A stretch of DNA of 64,000 nt. Origin: Putridiphycobacter roseus. Its GTDB lineage: Bacteria > Bacteroidota > Bacteroidia > Flavobacteriales_D > Crocinitomicaceae. Under the pieces are notes generated by a model that searched no databases, was not told where the DNA came from, and saw only the letters and a list, made by a program, of their open reading frames with translations. This document shows positions 45,649-54,646 of the stretch, piece by piece. How positions within the stretch are numbered: the stretch's first letter is position 1; every line of letters starts with the position of its first letter. The stretch is from positions 1 through 64,000 of the forward strand of contig NZ_QKSB01000001.1 in NCBI RefSeq assembly GCF_003234935.1. Reading direction: 5' to 3'. The translations under genes and the position numbers were made by a program.

Positions 45649-48171
45649 ATGAATAAATTTTATGAGCATTCTGCTTTAAAAAGAACATTTATTTTACTTT
45701 TATCCTTATTATTAGTTTGCATATTATTCTTTCCCACCACTACATTTGATCTCAGTAAAAAAACTATAAAATTTGGCGTAAAAACTTTTTATGGTCTTAC
45801 CACTTCTCTTGAAAAAAAAGATTATCTTGAAATTTTAATTGATGAAAACGCACAGGAAAAACTAGCTAATTATAGAAATAGAGAACCTGTTAAAAAAAAA
45901 TGGGTAGACATTAAAATACTTATAGATGGTGAGTTTTGTGATGCAAAAATCAAATACCATGGAACTCACATGAATCATTACATTAATGATAAATATTCTT
46001 ATTCGCTAAAACTTTCTAAAACAGGACCGAAAATCAATAATGCAAGACGTTTTAAAATAATAAAAAGTGAAGAAGCTGAAGAAGTAATTTCATTGAATTT
46101 CCTTGGTTCAGAAGCTGGATTAATTAGTGCTACTGGCACATTTAAAATACTCAAAATTAACAATAAAAATGTAGGTTCATATTACTTTGTAGAAGATATT
46201 AAAAAAGAGTTTTTGGAAAGAAATTTCGGAATCACTAACTTTGTAATACTATCAAATACAAGTGACTGGACAAGAAAAGAAGGTAGACCACACATATCAT
46301 CCCTAAATAATTTTCATGGGCACTTGGATTCAAAAGATGATGAGAATTATAGTTTAGCAGTAGCTGAATATGAGAGGTTTACAGATAACATTAAAAATGA
46401 TAGATTAGAATTAATTCTGAAGCAAATCGACCAAAAATACATGGCGAAATTTCTTGCTTTAATGGCCCTAAATAATAATTCTCATCATGTTACTGGAGAT
46501 AACTTAAAATTTGTTTATGATTTTAGTCGGGGTCATTTCTATCCAATATACCGCCCTGAATATAAAGGATCAGATGTATCAAAAGAATTAAATTTTGAAG
46601 CCGTTCCTGATTTTAATAGTTTAGTATTTAAAAGTTTTAATGAACGGTATCACAAATATGAGTGGAATCATTTTTTTAAATTATTACTTTCAGTGAATTC
46701 AATTAGAAACGATCGAGATAAGTTCCTCTATAAATTTTACTCAAATAGAAATCACATTTCTAATCAACTTGATAGTGTTTTTAATTCTATCAAAACGGTT
46801 CAAAACGCTGACTATAATCATGGAAAATTAAATTTAATTAACTACTCCATAAAAACTTTAATTGATAACACACTAGATATATATAAAGACTATATTTCAA
46901 ATGCACATATTTATGGTTCCATTGATACAACGGCTGGTACAATAGATATTGCATTAGATGCTTTTGCTCAAATTAAAATAATCAACAAATCTACCAATCA
47001 ATTGGTAAGTATTCTGAACGGGGTAATTTTTTCGCCCGACCTATCTTATAAGAACATTATATTATCAATTAAACTTCCAAACAAGACATTTAATCCTAAG
47101 AAAGATTTCTTATACATAAACGCAGTAACTGGTGATACATTGTCAAAAAAGAAAATTTACTTTAATTATATCAACAGAACAAGTTATCAACCAAGTGAAA
47201 TCAATGGTCTGGACCAAGCTGGCATAAAATATAAATTATTAAATGATACGATTTATATAAAAAAAGGGAAATATCAAGTTGAAAATAACATATGTCTTCC
47301 AACGGGCTATACGGTTTCAATTGAAGAAGGTGTTACTATTATGTTAGATTCAAATATTCATTTTCAAATAAATGGAAGTGTCTATTTGAATGGAACCGAG
47401 TCGAATCCTATTAATATCACATCAATGGATAAACACAAACCATTTGGAACTTTCTCCATTATTGGAAATGGAAAAAACACTGCTTATATTAATAATACAG
47501 TCGTTTCAGGTGGAAAATCATCATTTTTTAATGGTAGATTGTTTACTGGACAATTTGCAATTTATGAATGTAATGTTCAATTAATAAATTCAACATTTTC
47601 AAACAGTCAAGGAGATGATGGAATTAATATTAAGTACTCTAAAGTAAATATTTCAAACTGTTTTTTTATTGATAATTATGCTGATCAAGTTGACTTAGAT
47701 TTTTGTTTTGCAAACGTAAAGAGCTCTGTATTTTATCCTAAAAAAATAGATGCGAATGGTGATGGGCTAGACATAAGTGGTAGTTATGTGCACATTTCTG
47801 AATGTGAGCTTAATTCATTTCTTGATAAAGGATTAAGCTTAGGTGAAAAATCAACTGCAATTGTTTCAAATTGTGTATTTAGAGATAATCTGAACGCTAT
47901 CGCTGTAAAAGATGAAACAACATTCTACAGCTTGAACAACAGTTTTTTTAATAATCAAAAAATTATTACAAGTTACATAAAAAAAGGTATTTTTAATGAC
48001 CCAAGACTATACCTTGATAATAGTTATGATTCGAGTTCTCTTCACATAATTAATGGTAAAATTGAATTAATATCTAAAATACAAGTTAATGAAAATATAG
48101 CCTTGTTTGATGAAAGATTTAAACAGTATTTGAAGTCAGGCTCAATTGAAGATCGGTTATTCTTTAAATAA
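45649..48171 (+). CDS. CotH-kinase-like protein fused to a right-handed beta-helix
   Basis: An 840-residue protein with one N-terminal membrane anchor (about 12-30, FILLLSLLLVCILFFP). Residues 55-420 resemble CotH family proteins, which have an atypical protein-kinase fold: AKIKYHGTHMNHYINDKYSY, VGSYYFVEDIKKEFLERNFG and KFLALMALNNNSHH to NLKFVYD. The usual WDLD metal motif is not obvious (YRPEY stands there), so activity is doubtful. Residues 545-790 are beta-helix rungs (NGTESNPINIT, VNISNCFFIDN, VHISECELN, AIVSNCVFRDN). Base composition looks more AT-rich than the neighbours, and direct repeats flank the gene. CotH and beta-helix pairings often accompany surface glycan genes. It is probably a recent arrival. 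Confidence 0.62.
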   Translation: MNKFYEHSALKRTFILLLSLLLVCILFFPTTTFDLSKKTIKFGVKTFYGLTTSLEKKDYLEILIDENAQEKLANYRNREPVKKKWVDIKILIDGEFCDAKIKYHGTHMNHYINDKYSYSLKLSKTGPKINNARRFKIIKSEEAEEVISLNFLGSEAGLISATGTFKILKINNKNVGSYYFVEDIKKEFLERNFGITNFVILSNTSDWTRKEGRPHISSLNNFHGHLDSKDDENYSLAVAEYERFTDNIKNDRLELILKQIDQKYMAKFLALMALNNNSHHVTGDNLKFVYDFSRGHFYPIYRPEYKGSDVSKELNFEAVPDFNSLVFKSFNERYHKYEWNHFFKLLLSVNSIRNDRDKFLYKFYSNRNHISNQLDSVFNSIKTVQNADYNHGKLNLINYSIKTLIDNTLDIYKDYISNAHIYGSIDTTAGTIDIALDAFAQIKIINKSTNQLVSILNGVIFSPDLSYKNIILSIKLPNKTFNPKKDFLYINAVTGDTLSKKKIYFNYINRTSYQPSEINGLDQAGIKYKLLNDTIYIKKGKYQVENNICLPTGYTVSIEEGVTIMLDSNIHFQINGSVYLNGTESNPINITSMDKHKPFGTFSIIGNGKNTAYINNTVVSGGKSSFFNGRLFTGQFAIYECNVQLINSTFSNSQGDDGINIKYSKVNISNCFFIDNYADQVDLDFCFANVKSSVFYPKKIDANGDGLDISGSYVHISECELNSFLDKGLSLGEKSTAIVSNCVFRDNLNAIAVKDETTFYSLNNSFFNNQKIITSYIKKGIFNDPRLYLDNSYDSSSLHIINGKIELISKIQVNENIALFDERFKQYLKSGSIEDRLFFK

Positions 48172-48273
48172 AAATCAAAAATTACAAATAATTTCTATTC
48201 AAAGTTACTTCACTTTTCTAATTTGGTAATTCACTAAAAATTTGTTTAGATATATTTTTTAACATATTGGGTA

Positions 48274-48351
48274 TATAAATCCTTAATTTTATAGCATGAA
48301 TCCACGCGATTTCGACATTGGAAAACTTGTCCCTATACAAAACAATACCAT
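48274..48351 (+). repeat. direct repeat, copy 2 (at the intact DUF4271 gene)
   Basis: Partner of 45274-45351. The sequence upstream of this copy (before about 48270) does not match that upstream of copy 1. Confidence 0.9.
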
Positions 48352-48955
48352 GTATTTGGTTTTGTTTATGTTGGTAGTATCCCTTTTATTGGTAGCGATT
48401 GCACGAATTAACAAACCCAACTATATCCAAGGTTTATTGAGTACCAGCACCAATATGAACAAAAAAATACTGGGCACCTTATCTGCCTCTAGTTACTTTT
48501 TAGTGCTTAATTACCTCATTACATTTAGTATTTACATCTATTTGCTAATTACCTACAATATAATAAACACCGCATCTGCTTCTTTTTCCAAGTTAACTTT
48601 AATCTTACTTTTTATACTCCTTTTTCATGCGGTTAAAATTGGCGTATTATTCTTAATTTCTAACTGGTTTAATCGATTTGTTTATTTTGACATAGCCAAT
48701 ATCATTAAATATTACCAAATCATAGGTTTAATTTTACTTCCAATTACAGCATTAAGTGTTTTTCCTAACGAAGGACTTCACGATTTCATCCTCATTATAG
48801 GGGGGATAGCTATGTTGGTAACAGGAATGGTACTGCGATTTAAATCTTTTAAAGAGGCGCGACAATTTAATATTTCGTATTTCTATATAATTTTGTATCT
48901 TTGCACCCTCGAAATACTACCCATTTTAATTATTTTAAAATTCGTTGTAGATTAG
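48296..48955 (+). CDS. DUF4271-type membrane protein
   Basis: A 219-residue integral membrane protein with six predicted hydrophobic segments and little else. It matches what I know of the DUF4271 group, which sits next to hemD in many Bacteroidota, as it does here (33 bp upstream). The function is unknown. The polar N-terminus MNPRDFDIGKL is conserved in the truncated copy 3,000 bp upstream. The gene is intact, so the CotH-like insertion may have left its reading frame whole while replacing its original upstream region. Confidence 0.72.
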   Translation: MNPRDFDIGKLVPIQNNTMYLVLFMLVVSLLLVAIARINKPNYIQGLLSTSTNMNKKILGTLSASSYFLVLNYLITFSIYIYLLITYNIINTASASFSKLTLILLFILLFHAVKIGVLFLISNWFNRFVYFDIANIIKYYQIIGLILLPITALSVFPNEGLHDFILIIGGIAMLVTGMVLRFKSFKEARQFNISYFYIILYLCTLEILPILIILKFVVD

Positions 48956-48987
48956 AATTGAAATAACTAAGAAAATTTTAATTTGAT

Positions 48988-49728
48988 ATGAGCGTAAAAA
49001 CTATTTTAGTTTCGCAACCAAGACCTGCAAGTGAAAAATCACCTTATTTTGATTTAGCCGAAAAATACAAATTAAAAATTGATTTTCGTCCATTCATTAA
49101 TGTGGTGGGTGTTACTGCAAGAGAGTTTAGAGCACAAAAAATTGATTTAGGCCTGCATTCAGCAGTAATTTTAACCAGTAAAACTTCGGTAGACAACTTT
49201 TTTAGAATAGCTGAAGAAACTAGGTATAAAGTACCTAACTCCATGAAATACTTTTGTATTTCTGAAGCAATTGCCTATTACCTACAAAAATATGTAGTGT
49301 ATAGAAAACGTAAAATATTTTACGGAAAGCAAAATATTGTCGATTTAGTAGAAGTACTTAAGAAGCACAAAGATGAAAGATACTTATTGCCTTGCTCTGA
49401 TATTTTAAGACAAAATATTCCGGATACATTAGAGGAAAGTAATGTAAAGTATACCAAAGCGGTTCTGTATAGAACTGTTGCTGCTGATTTATCGGACTTA
49501 GAGGAAGTAAAATACGATTTATTGGTGTTTTTCAGTCCTTCTGGTATTGAATCCTTGTTAAAGAATTTTCCTGATTTTAAACAAGACAAGACCATGATTG
49601 CAGCATTTGGAACCACTACTGCGAATGCAGTAAAAAAGAATAACCTTAGGTTAGATATTCATGCACCACAACCAAAAAACCCAAGCATGACTATGGCGAT
49701 TGAGTCCTATATCAAAACCAATAAATAA
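48988..49728 (+). CDS. hemD: uroporphyrinogen-III synthase
   Basis: A 246-residue protein of the HemD fold, which cyclises hydroxymethylbilane to uroporphyrinogen III in haem synthesis. The family is weakly conserved. Support comes from the two-lobed pattern: TILVSQPRPASEKSPYF at the start, HSAVILTSKTSVDNFF in the middle and LVFFSPSGIESLLKNFPD to AAFGTTTANAV near the end. Position after the DUF4271-type gene agrees with Bacteroidota synteny. Confidence 0.85.
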   Translation: MSVKTILVSQPRPASEKSPYFDLAEKYKLKIDFRPFINVVGVTAREFRAQKIDLGLHSAVILTSKTSVDNFFRIAEETRYKVPNSMKYFCISEAIAYYLQKYVVYRKRKIFYGKQNIVDLVEVLKKHKDERYLLPCSDILRQNIPDTLEESNVKYTKAVLYRTVAADLSDLEEVKYDLLVFFSPSGIESLLKNFPDFKQDKTMIAAFGTTTANAVKKNNLRLDIHAPQPKNPSMTMAIESYIKTNK

Positions 49729-49730
49729 GT

Positions 49731-50216
49731 TTAATTTTCCGCTTCTTTCGGGAAATAATTAAGAAATAGAAACACAATAAGGACTGGCATAAAAGAATTT
49801 GTCAGTCCTGTTAGTGTTCGGACGATATGATACATGGTATTACCAATGCCAAATACCCATCCTGTAACATACAATATTCCAGCCAACCCAAACAGTATTA
49901 AATAAACATAATTAATGGCACGTACGCTTATGCCACGTGGTTTAAAATAAACCCTTAGCGTAAAAAAAGATAAGGTCCAGAAGTAAATCATCCAAAAAAT
50001 AGTCAACACCCATTTAAGCAAATATATTTGCGCAACAGTCCAGTCTTCTAAAGGATAAAAAAGCGGTACACTATAATTAGTCAAACCTGTTGTTATATGT
50101 TTTAACACCAAGTTGATGTTCTTCATGAAAAAATCCTGAAGAAAGCCGCTTATTACAATAAAGGCTATTAAGCCGTAAAATAAATATTTGCTTTTATTAA
50201 GCTGTTTTTTTTCCAT
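49731..50216 (-). CDS. small membrane protein associated with the exosortase
   Basis: A 161-residue protein with about four membrane segments and short charged loops. No family is recognised. Its start overlaps the end of the exosortase gene by 20 bp, so the two are translationally coupled, and the protein probably assists sorting or modifies the substrate. It ends two bases before the end of hemD, tail to tail. No terminator was found between them. Confidence 0.6.
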   Translation of the reverse strand: MEKKQLNKSKYLFYGLIAFIVISGFLQDFFMKNINLVLKHITTGLTNYSVPLFYPLEDWTVAQIYLLKWVLTIFWMIYFWTLSFFTLRVYFKPRGISVRAINYVYLILFGLAGILYVTGWVFGIGNTMYHIVRTLTGLTNSFMPVLIVFLFLNYFPKEAEN

Positions 50217-50721
50217 AATGCTTAATCCAATATAACCAAAGAAGGAAGATGACTAAATAGACAAATAAAGTAAAGGTATAGTCGTGGTTAAAATCTAAAT
50301 AAGCAGGGTTGTAATCATTAATCAACAACAAAGCCATTACCCGAATGATATTTGCCAGGTGTATAAGCAACATGCCAATCGGAATAAAAATAAATTTAGA
50401 TTTCACATTGCCTGGAAAAGCAATAATAAAAATAGAGAAAATGGAGAATAATTTAAAGCCATTACAATTATCCCCAACCAAAACACCTGTATGCCTTGTA
50501 AGATCTCTTAGGAGGGCCACATGGTTACTTTCAATATCAATAAATGTTTCTATACCAAAAAAGTGAAACAGATGATGAGACAAGGAGACAATGTTATAGT
50601 TTAACAAAAAGTCCCAGTTAGTATGTGTGGTAATTACAAAATGATAAATCACCAGCCAAAGCAAGTAAAGACCAATCCCTAAACCTGCAAACCTTAATAC
50701 ATCTTTTCTATTTAGTTTCAT
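50197..50721 (-). CDS. exosortase (XrtX-like transpeptidase)
   Basis: A 174-residue polytopic membrane protein starting at the Met of MKLNRKDVLR (50721); the ORF extends to 50742, inside a hairpin. It carries the three residues that define exosortases: Cys86 in VGDNCNGFKLF, Arg127 in NIIRVMALL and His146 in FNHDYTFTLF, each at the edge of a membrane helix. Exosortases recognise PEP-CTERM-like tails and are thought to cleave and transfer the protein. The likely substrate is the 75-residue protein encoded just upstream. The chain is short compared with EpsH-type exosortases and lacks a C-terminal extra domain, as in Bacteroidota-type variants. Confidence 0.85.
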   Translation of the reverse strand: MKLNRKDVLRFAGLGIGLYLLWLVIYHFVITTHTNWDFLLNYNIVSLSHHLFHFFGIETFIDIESNHVALLRDLTRHTGVLVGDNCNGFKLFSIFSIFIIAFPGNVKSKFIFIPIGMLLIHLANIIRVMALLLINDYNPAYLDFNHDYTFTLFVYLVIFLLWLYWIKHYGKKTA

Positions 50722-50763
50722 TATCAAAAATAAAAACTCCATCTTTTATCAAGATGAAGTTTT
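50722..50763 (-). terminator. hairpin with U-tract between substrate and exosortase genes
   Basis: On the minus strand, AAAACTTCATCTT pairs with AAGATGGAGTTTT (13 bp with one mismatched pair) around 5 bases, followed by TTTTTATTTTT. It has the form of an intrinsic terminator. It lies between the 75-residue protein gene and the exosortase gene in the same direction, so it may reduce expression of the latter. Confidence 0.7.
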
Positions 50764-50785
50764 AAATTATTTAAGTTAAATTTTA

Positions 50786-51013
50786 TTATTTTTTGCCTTT
50801 TAAGCTTTTAAATCCTAAAAGTGCGCCAGCAGCAAGCAGGAAACTCAAGCCTCCATCAATAGGAACACATTCTGGTGCCCAACAAGGAGGTGTATTTGCA
50901 CCAGTAATACCACCGCCAGGAGGTGGTCCTGCAGGAGGTTGTGCAATTCCTATAGCGGTTATAGCTACAATACATACTAACAATAAAACTATTTTTAATC
51001 CTTTATTATTCAT
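50786..51013 (-). CDS. short PEP-CTERM-like (PID-type) exosortase substrate
   Basis: A 75-residue exported protein. Residues 1-24 are a signal peptide. Residues 25-49 are Pro/Gly-rich with cysteines at 44 and 49. Residues 50-75 form the sorting tail: motif VPIDGG (50-55), a hydrophobic helix (56-68, LSFLLAAGALLGF) and a basic end KSLKGKK. This is the layout of PEP-CTERM signals, with PID in place of PEP, and it agrees with a Bacteroidota variant I know as PID-CTERM. The mature protein would be only about 26-30 residues, so it may be a peptide, a pilin-like unit or a glycan anchor. Its gene lies 64 bp upstream of the exosortase gene, across the hairpin. Confidence 0.78.
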   Translation of the reverse strand: MNNKGLKIVLLLVCIVAITAIGIAQPPAGPPPGGGITGANTPPCWAPECVPIDGGLSFLLAAGALLGFKSLKGKK

Positions 51014-51030
51014 GTTCTTTTAATTCAATT

Positions 51031-54000
51031 TTATAAAATAATTTTTTTCGTTGTAATGCCGTTAACATTTTTCACTACAACAATCATCAAACCTTTTAAG
51101 TCTGTGGACAAATTTAACAATTTTGATCCATTTGACAAGTTTACTTCTCTAGGGGATAAAATTTCTTGACCCAATGCATTGGTAACATAAACCGTATTAT
51201 TTACAAAACCATTCAATGCGCTAATTTCAATCGCACTTCCTAATTGAGTAATATTAATTTCAGTACCAGTGTTTACTGTAGTAATAAAGTCATCTGTACT
51301 TAATACATCATTCGTGAAGATTACTTTGAATCTATCGAACTCTCCAACTTCACTATAAAAAGTATATGCTCCTTCTGCACGTAAATCAATCATTTTATTT
51401 AACGTTTGATCGAATAAATAAACATTTGAATAATCATTTACGCTAGCAACATCAGCAATATGAATGGTAAAATAGCTTTCCGTTAATGCTTTTAAAGCAA
51501 CGTTAATTGTTTTATCCGCATAATCTCTTAATAAGTATGATTTGGTTAATTTAAAAGTATCTGTTGTCATATATAAAGAAGAAGCTTTTTCTAAACCTGT
51601 ACTTAAATACTCGATATCCATTTCATCTTTTAAATCACTTCCAGTATGATCAAATACAATACTGGACACATTGAAATAAGTAGTATTGTCTTGTGTCAAC
51701 TTTAATTGAATACCATTCTCTGCCACACTATTTCTAATAAAAGTAGCATTAGTACTAGTTTTAGCACTTTGCGGGAATGTTAAAAACCCAAAATCTTTTA
51801 CCCAAAACCCTTGTCCACTTGCCAACAAACCGTTTGCCAACTGAGGTATACTAGAGGTATTAGAAACCTTATCATACCATTGGTAACCACCAGAAGCAGG
51901 ATCATAGATATAAAAATATTTCCCCATTACATTGGTTGTAGAAGCTTGACTGAACAAAACTGGACTAGCGTAAGGATTACCTAAAGTACCCCAAGCGGTA
52001 GTATTCATTGTAGTTACATCCGAATTGTTTAATGCACCAGTAACAGCAATGGTAGTTCCTGAATATGTCACTAAATCATCTCCGATAAAAATTTCATAAC
52101 CCTTACCGTTTTCTAAGACGTAATTGATATTGGTAATATCATAAAAACGATCTTGCCAGTAATACTTCACTGAAAAATAACATCCACTTGCTGTAGTATC
52201 CCCATAAGCACAACCATCAGGAAAACCATAACCACTAATTGCTAAACTATCATCCCAGTGGGCTAAAGTAGCACCTACAACCGGAGAAGCTAGGTTTCTA
52301 TTACCAGCAACACCTGCTGGAATAAATCTTCTAACCGTAGCATTACCTGAAAGTTCAGCATTCACGTTTACCGCAGCAATTCTGGCAGAAGACACTGCTG
52401 AAACAGAATTAACAATAAAGGATCCTGCAGTAAAATCAAATTTACCACTCGTTGGGGTTAAAGTACCATTTAATACAATTGTACCATTCTGTAATTCTAC
52501 AACATCTCCATTGTTGTTTATTTCTATATCATTAAAATCAAACTCTCCTCCATTTAAATCTATTTCTTGGATAGATGTTCCTGCAAAAGTAATACTCCCT
52601 GTAGGCATGGTAATATCACCGAAAATAGTTAAGCCATCCGTTTGAATGGTTAAATTATTATCAAAAGTCCACTCCAATTCACCGTCACCAGCAATAGTTA
52701 AATCTTTAGTATACCCATCTGTATCTACATTAACAGTGGTAAAAGAAGAGATAGTCACCAAATTCAATCCAGAAGGAACACAACTACAATTCCATGTGCT
52801 TGGATCACTCCAATTACCATCTGATACTGAAAATATTTCCACTGGTTCATCTCCTAATAAAGTAAAATAGTCACCTGCATTCATATCAATCCCCGTAAAA
52901 TGAACCGTACGTGTTACAGCATTATAGGTACCAGAGTAGGTTGTTGCTCCAGCAGCAAATACACCATCTGCATCTACAATTAATTTATAAGCACTAGGTG
53001 CTGGACTAAAATCACTTAAACTATCTAATTGAAAAGTAACTTGAATATTTCCTACATCAGTAGGCTCATCCATACGCCATGTTCTTAAAAGTCTAGAAGA
53101 ATTAAGTAATAACACGGGCACATCCGTACTTAAGGAAGAATAGTTTTCGTCATTATGCCCAACATATAAATACTGTCCATCTGTCATAGCAGACTTCTGA
53201 ATTCTCACCATACCATTACCAATAGAATTCAAGTGTTTATTTAAATTGTTATCTCTACCAATTCCTACTAAACCAACACCATGTGTCGCTTCATAATCAT
53301 AATGATCTGTAGGTATAGTAGTACCGTATTTTGCACCAATATAATTTTGTAATATTTTTGTTTGTGCAGTATTTAAATCTATATTAAAAGCAAATACCTC
53401 TGAAATAAACCCATCCATATAATAACCTGTACCTGATGCTCCAGTACTGCCACCTAACCATGTTTCTAAATGTGTAATAAATGTATTTTCTATAACATCC
53501 GGATCAGAACTGATCAAACTGAAATCTAAATAAGCATTCATTAAACCGGACAAAGAATTATAATCATTTTGAAAAACCTTTAAAGTCGTTGGTGAGCCTA
53601 AGCTTGCTCTACGAACAAACCCATATCGTCTTCCAATTGCATTGATAAGCCCAAACTGGGTTAAAAATCCGGTTGAAAATGCTCGAGAAGGAGTAACACA
53701 TTTGAAAGCAAAAGGTACAGAAAGTAAACTTAAGTCATCAACACTTCCAATATAATACTGATTATATTTAGTCACCCCATTATAAGCTGCCATTGCCCCC
53801 CCAGTTAAACTCTGCCCGCCATCAAATCTTAAAGAAGCTATGGAAGAATTAAAAACATTGGTCACATTTACTGGCCGCTTTAAAACATCAGTTTGCACCA
53901 AGTGGTTATTATTACCAGAAAAATCGGTAACCTCTTCTACCATAGCACCATTACCAATGTTTTCAGAATTAATATCGTACCAAAGCATGTTCGTACTGGA

Positions 54001-54090
54001 ATTACCAATCCCACCCGGACCTGTTTGTCCTATCACACCTGAAGTGGTAAATAGAAGAATAATTATTAAAAATTTCTGTTTCATCATCAT
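51031..54090 (-). CDS. large secreted protein with LamG-like and beta-sandwich domains, T9SS sorting tail
   Basis: A 1019-residue secreted protein with a signal peptide ending VIGQ. Residues 30-260 form a concanavalin-like domain (WYDINSENIGNGAMVEEV, FDGGQSLTGG, GFISEVFAFNIDL, LQNYIGAKYGTTIP). This is the common start of Bacteroidota surface proteins. Further beta regions include a G8-like stretch (SVSDGNWSDPSTWNC to VTISSFTTVNVD). A cysteine-bearing region with FPDGCAYGDTTASGCYFSVKYYW follows. The last 80 residues, ending TTKKIIL, form a type A T9SS sorting domain. It precedes the exosortase substrate by only 17 bp on the same strand, so it belongs to the same transcript. Function is unknown. 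Confidence 0.78.
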   Translation of the reverse strand: MMMKQKFLIIILLFTTSGVIGQTGPGGIGNSSTNMLWYDINSENIGNGAMVEEVTDFSGNNNHLVQTDVLKRPVNVTNVFNSSIASLRFDGGQSLTGGAMAAYNGVTKYNQYYIGSVDDLSLLSVPFAFKCVTPSRAFSTGFLTQFGLINAIGRRYGFVRRASLGSPTTLKVFQNDYNSLSGLMNAYLDFSLISSDPDVIENTFITHLETWLGGSTGASGTGYYMDGFISEVFAFNIDLNTAQTKILQNYIGAKYGTTIPTDHYDYEATHGVGLVGIGRDNNLNKHLNSIGNGMVRIQKSAMTDGQYLYVGHNDENYSSLSTDVPVLLLNSSRLLRTWRMDEPTDVGNIQVTFQLDSLSDFSPAPSAYKLIVDADGVFAAGATTYSGTYNAVTRTVHFTGIDMNAGDYFTLLGDEPVEIFSVSDGNWSDPSTWNCSCVPSGLNLVTISSFTTVNVDTDGYTKDLTIAGDGELEWTFDNNLTIQTDGLTIFGDITMPTGSITFAGTSIQEIDLNGGEFDFNDIEINNNGDVVELQNGTIVLNGTLTPTSGKFDFTAGSFIVNSVSAVSSARIAAVNVNAELSGNATVRRFIPAGVAGNRNLASPVVGATLAHWDDSLAISGYGFPDGCAYGDTTASGCYFSVKYYWQDRFYDITNINYVLENGKGYEIFIGDDLVTYSGTTIAVTGALNNSDVTTMNTTAWGTLGNPYASPVLFSQASTTNVMGKYFYIYDPASGGYQWYDKVSNTSSIPQLANGLLASGQGFWVKDFGFLTFPQSAKTSTNATFIRNSVAENGIQLKLTQDNTTYFNVSSIVFDHTGSDLKDEMDIEYLSTGLEKASSLYMTTDTFKLTKSYLLRDYADKTINVALKALTESYFTIHIADVASVNDYSNVYLFDQTLNKMIDLRAEGAYTFYSEVGEFDRFKVIFTNDVLSTDDFITTVNTGTEINITQLGSAIEISALNGFVNNTVYVTNALGQEILSPREVNLSNGSKLLNLSTDLKGLMIVVVKNVNGITTKKIIL

Positions 54091-54112
54091 AAAGTATTAT
54101 TTATATAATATA

Positions 54113-54120
54113 CAAATATA
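54113..54120 (-). promoter_or_regulatory. candidate -7 element of the exosortase operon
   Basis: TATATTTG on the minus strand fits TAnnTTTG, 22 bp before the first gene's start codon. A TTG lies about 12 bp further upstream, too close for an ideal -33 element. Confidence 0.45.
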
Positions 54121-54626
54121 TCAAAAAAAAATCAACCACTACCTTATAAACGATTTTAATAAATTTTAATTGACAAGTATGTGTCGCAAAGAGAAAGACT
54201 TGTGGGGATAATTTTACACACTCTAGGTTTAAAAATTAGATTACATAAATTAATATAATTTTCTAAAAAAAATCGCCGAACAAAATGAGAAATTTAAAAC
54301 AAATAAATTTCTACTTAGTCGAGGAAAAGAAAAGTATTTTATATTTTAAAAAAAAGGACCTTTTTCCGCGACCTATAACTTTTGCTTTTCTGATAATCAA
54401 AAAAACTCATAACCAGCCTCATTACATACCCTCCAAACATTTCAGGCATTACATTCTACCATGCTCCTGCAGCTACTCATCAAGCATCTTAAAATGAAAA
54501 TATTATGTGTGTTTTACTAAAAAAACTTATGCTGTTTTAGTCCTTTTTAAACCATATCCAATACCCCTCACCTACTTTCTATTAAAATTGACTTATAAAT
54601 CAAATCCCCTAAATAAAGAAAAAAAC

Positions 54627-54634
54627 TATATTTG
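54627..54634 (+). promoter_or_regulatory. candidate -7 element of the polysaccharide operon
   Basis: TATATTTG fits TAnnTTTG. It overlaps the in-frame TTG at 54632 and lies 12 bp before ATG 54647, which favours the later start of wzm. Confidence 0.45.
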
Positions 54635-54646
54635 CACAAAAAGTTA

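Larger units (their letters stand above)
54091..54646. other. 556-bp divergent intergenic region
   Basis: Holds the promoter of the exosortase operon (54113-54120, minus strand) and that of the polysaccharide operon (54627-54634, plus strand). The short open frames in between give low-quality proteins and no recognised family. No repeat or RNA gene was seen. Confidence 0.5.

Noticed and set aside
45274..48351. Transposon or IS origin for the CotH-like island
   Set aside because: No transposase, no terminal inverted repeats, and the flanking repeats are long, gene-derived and diverged, unlike target-site duplications.
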